From Planctomycetaceae bacterium (GTDB lineage: Bacteria; Planctomycetota; Planctomycetia; Planctomycetales; Planctomycetaceae), in the NCBI GenBank assembly GCA_019636315.1, contig JAHBXU010000002.1, forward strand, positions 1 to 32,117: a DNA stretch of 32,117 bases, read 5' to 3'. The translations under genes and the position numbers were made by a program. Within the stretch, counting starts at the first letter, position 1. The number at the start of each line of letters is the position of its first letter. Shown here piece by piece: positions 29,700-32,117 of the stretch. Below the pieces are notes generated by a model, which had not been told where the DNA came from, made no database searches, and was given only the letters and a program-made list of their open reading frames with translations.

Positions 29700-31126
29700 G
29701 GGTGATAGGGAAATTCCGGGACTGTCGGCGGCGCCTCAGAGGCTCTGGCTGACGTCCGATCCGACGTCCGGGATTCGATGGCGGCGGCGGGTGGTTGTAC
29801 GGCACTGCTCCAGTGGGCGCTTTGACGCCCGATGATCAGTGCGATCAGGCACAGCAACGCTACGCCCGTGACGGTCAGCAGCAGGCTGAAGCGATTCGTA
29901 AATCGCAGCCCGAAGACCTCGTCGCCAAAGGCGATTTCCGTCTGATCGGCGGCCAGCGGGACGGGGATGACCACTTGGGAATCGAGCGCGGGGCAGGCAG
30001 AATTCAACGGCTTGAGAAGTTTGAGCTCATTAAGTCCGGGCGAGATCTGCAGCCGCCCGCCGCAATGAATACAGGAGCCCTTCTGCCCGGCGTACTTCGC
30101 TTTCAGCACCAGTTCTTCGCCGCAACCGGGACAGGGGATCACGCCGTTCTTCCCTCGGGACGTCGCCGCCACAATAAAGGCGGGACGCTGTCCGACAACC
30201 GTTGCATATCCGGTCGATGAACTCCGCGACGAAGCGGACATGTCCGCACCGCCGAGGTCGCGTGCGCTGGTGAGCACGGCATCGGCAAACGCAACGCAAG
30301 TCTCGTAGCGCCGCCAGGGGCGTTTGGACATGGCCATGCGAACAACCGATGCCAACGACTCGGGAATCTCCGGATTCACTTCGTGCAGGAGTCGCGGATG
30401 CTTGGTGGTCTGGTTCACCATCGTCGCCGTGGGCGATCCCCCTTCGAGCGGAGGCTTGCCGGTCAGCGCCTCATACACTGTGACGGCCAGCGAATATTGG
30501 TCGGCGCGCCCGTCATAGTTCTTCCGGGCCAGAACGAGTTCCGGAGCGACGTAGTTGGGCGTTCCGACAACGGCGTTGGCGGCCGTCAATCCGCTGGAGT
30601 CATGATCCGCGTCCAGCAGGATCTTGGAGAGGCCGAAATCGCTCAGATAAACCTGTCCGTGCGTGTCGAACAGGATGTTGGCCGGTTTGACGTCCCGATG
30701 GATGTACCCTTTGCGGTGCATGAAATCGAGCGCTTCGGCCGTGCTGCGCAGCCAGTCGGCCAGCGAGTCGAGCGGCATGGGACGGAGCGTGCCATCGGTT
30801 TGCTGCATCCGGTCGAGCAGATTGCCGTCGTCGATGTACGGCATCACGAAAAACGGTACGCCTTCGTGCTCGCCGACATCCAGAATCTTCACAATGTGGG
30901 GATGATTGAGCTGCGTCAGCAACCGCGATTCCTGCAGGAACCGCTGGTGAAACTCCAGGTCGGCCAGGCGCCGGTCGGTCGGCACCTTGATGACGACTTC
31001 GGTCTGCGGACGCGTGTCGAAGGCCCGAAAGATGTGGCCCATACTTCCCTTGCCGAACTTCTCGCGAACGAGATAGCGCCCGTCCGCGATGGTGAGATTC
31101 GACAAATCCGTCAGCAAGGCACTCAT
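29696..31126 (-). CDS. Ser/Thr protein kinase with zinc ribbon and C-terminal transmembrane helix
   Basis: The product is 476 aa. The N-terminal Hanks-type kinase domain (about residues 17-290) has every key motif: glycine loop FGKGSMGHIF, Lys47 in VVIKVP, HRDVKPAN (H143-N150), DFGLS (D163) and APE (194-196). The kinase looks catalytically competent. A low-complexity Ser linker follows, then a four-Cys zinc ribbon (C332, C335, C352, C355; PCPGCGEE and SCIHCGG). One TM helix (about 413-433, LLLTVTGVALLCLIALI) and a Pro/Ser-rich tail of about 40 residues outside the membrane complete it. This matches the planctomycete pattern of membrane-anchored kinases. The substrate is unknown and no partner phosphatase is adjacent. 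The final codons and stop lie in a dispersed repeat, so the extreme C-terminus may be a repeat-derived extension. Confidence 0.94.
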   Translation of the reverse strand: MSALLTDLSNLTIADGRYLVREKFGKGSMGHIFRAFDTRPQTEVVIKVPTDRRLADLEFHQRFLQESRLLTQLNHPHIVKILDVGEHEGVPFFVMPYIDDGNLLDRMQQTDGTLRPMPLDSLADWLRSTAEALDFMHRKGYIHRDVKPANILFDTHGQVYLSDFGLSKILLDADHDSSGLTAANAVVGTPNYVAPELVLARKNYDGRADQYSLAVTVYEALTGKPPLEGGSPTATMVNQTTKHPRLLHEVNPEIPESLASVVRMAMSKRPWRRYETCVAFADAVLTSARDLGGADMSASSRSSSTGYATVVGQRPAFIVAATSRGKNGVIPCPGCGEELVLKAKYAGQKGSCIHCGGRLQISPGLNELKLLKPLNSACPALDSQVVIPVPLAADQTEIAFGDEVFGLRFTNRFSLLLTVTGVALLCLIALIIGRQSAHWSSAVQPPAAAIESRTSDRTSARASEAPPTVPEFPYHP

Positions 31127-31280
31127 GCGGCATCCGTCTCCGGAATGAGCCGAGAAGGGGCACGTGCAGGCATCAGGCGCTGTGAAAATGAAGTCTCACA
31201 GCACCGACTCGTCGCGACCGCGCGAGCCGCCCATTTCACGAGCATACCAGTTCCTCTGAGGGAAATGAACTGGGCCCCCG

Positions 31281-32117
31281 TTAAGGTTCCGTGAGATTGG
31301 GCGCCCAGAGGCCGGGTGTCAGGGGGGGCGTCTCTCCGCCGGGAGGGAACGTCGACGCCGCGGCGGCTCGGAGTTGCAGCGACAGTTCAGCAACCGTTTC
31401 TGCATGATCCGGAGCGGTCGCCAGATTGGTCAGCTCGCGTGGGTCCGCGTCGTGGTCGTAGAGTTCGCTCCCCTCGCGGCCTTCATCCCACTCGGTGTAT
31501 CGCCAGCGTGGGGTACGCAGGGTGTAGCCAAAGAACCGTCGTCCATCCGCTCCAACATTCGTGGTGACCGAGGCGCGCCGCGCTCCTCCGCCACGCATGA
31601 CCTGCGTGATGGCCCAACCTCGGCCAGCCGCGGAGGGGTCTTTCAAAATAGGAACCAGACTCTGGCCCTGGATGTTGTCGGGAGGTGCGATGCCGCACAG
31701 TTCCGCCAGCGTTGGAAACAAATCAACATGCGACACGGGCGTTGCGGCGACGGAACCCGGCGTCGAGACGCCCGGTGCGACGATGAGCAGAGGCACCCGG
31801 GAACTCTCCTCGAAGAGGCTCATCTTCTGCCATAGGCCGTGTTCCCCCATGTGATAGCCGTGATCGCTGGTGAATACGATCATCGTATTCTCGGAGAGAC
31901 CGAGGCGGTCGAGGGCGTCCACCACACGGCCCACCTGGGCGTCCATAAAACTGATGCTCGCCAGGTATGCCTGCCGCGCCTGTCGTCGCAGGTCGTCGGT
32001 GAGCTTCTCCTGTTCCCTCTTATGACTTCCGAGGCCGGCGGGCGGAATGTCCGCCTGATCCTCCTTCACTCCCTCGACGACGGGCATACTGCCTTCGGGA
32101 TAAAGGTCGAAATACGG
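31281..32117 (-). CDS. Sulfatase (iduronate-2-sulfatase-like), C-terminal part, cut by right edge
   Basis: About 278 codons are visible and the 5' part lies beyond the window. The reading frame stays open through the last base (PYFDLYPEGSMPVVEG). Sulfatase features include AQVGRVVDALDRLGLSENTM, the metal-site segment VFTSDHGYHMGEHGLWQK, SRVPLLIVAPG and HVDLFPTLAELCGI. The C-terminal WRYTEWDEG..GSELYDHDADPRE is typical of iduronate-2-sulfatase-like members. The formylglycine-forming Cys motif would be upstream, out of view. Such enzymes hydrolyse sulfate esters of polysaccharides, usually in the periplasm or outside the cell, and are strongly expanded in planctomycetes. The exact substrate is not inferable. 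It is transcribed in the same direction as the kinase gene 154 nt downstream. Confidence 0.92.
   Translation of the reverse strand, partial: PYFDLYPEGSMPVVEGVKEDQADIPPAGLGSHKREQEKLTDDLRRQARQAYLASISFMDAQVGRVVDALDRLGLSENTMIVFTSDHGYHMGEHGLWQKMSLFEESSRVPLLIVAPGVSTPGSVAATPVSHVDLFPTLAELCGIAPPDNIQGQSLVPILKDPSAAGRGWAITQVMRGGGARRASVTTNVGADGRRFFGYTLRTPRWRYTEWDEGREGSELYDHDADPRELTNLATAPDHAETVAELSLQLRAAAASTFPPGGETPPLTPGLWAPNLTEP

Overview
The window reads as chromosome from a planctomycete (Planctomycetia-like). The strongest pointers are two large cytochrome-type DUF1549/DUF1553 proteins, two Tat-exported DUF1501 proteins, an iduronate-type sulfatase, and eukaryote-like Ser/Thr kinases. All of these families are greatly expanded in that phylum. 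No rRNA, tRNA, CRISPR array or complete insertion sequence was recognised.

Layout, left to right. Positions 1-4767 hold a minus-strand operon: DUF1553 protein, DUF1501 protein, then the start of a Ser/Thr kinase that runs off the left edge. Next is a class I amidotransferase-fold (C26) protein whose catalytic Cys is replaced by Gly, then a plus-strand dimethylformamidase-like protein and a lone DUF1501 gene. From about 9.6 to 16.6 kb lies the ribonucleotide reductase locus. It has a long nrdA leader with a putative pair of NrdR boxes over a sigma70-like promoter, then nrdA. Three small genes follow (a one-TM protein, a REP-associated tyrosine transposase and a KTSC-like protein) with four REP repeats, then nrdB. 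NrdB has Phe at the radical-Tyr position and Glu as the first metal ligand, which marks it as subclass Ic (chlamydial type, Mn/Fe).

A perfect bidirectional hairpin separates nrdB from a second, unlinked DUF1553 gene. The right half starts with a decayed SpoIIE-type phosphatase. It continues with a minus-strand operon of an integral membrane protein, a cupredoxin and a sulfite-oxidase-family molybdoenzyme. This may be a periplasmic Mo-to-Cu electron-transfer module and is the least familiar gene set here. Next come an NtrC-type sigma54 regulator with several frame breaks, an acyl-CoA ligase with frame breaks coupled to an MDR-family oxidoreductase, a Ser/Thr kinase with a zinc ribbon and a C-terminal TM, and a sulfatase cut by the right edge.

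Frame breaks occur in three separate genes between 20.9 and 28.3 kb. In each gene they cluster within about 30-200 bp while the flanks remain well conserved. This could be recent decay or local sequence error, and the sequence alone cannot decide. Small palindromic repeats (GTAG-type REPs, a CTCGCTGACGCTTCGGGTTAC family, and a 29-bp inverted repeat) occupy several intergenic stretches.
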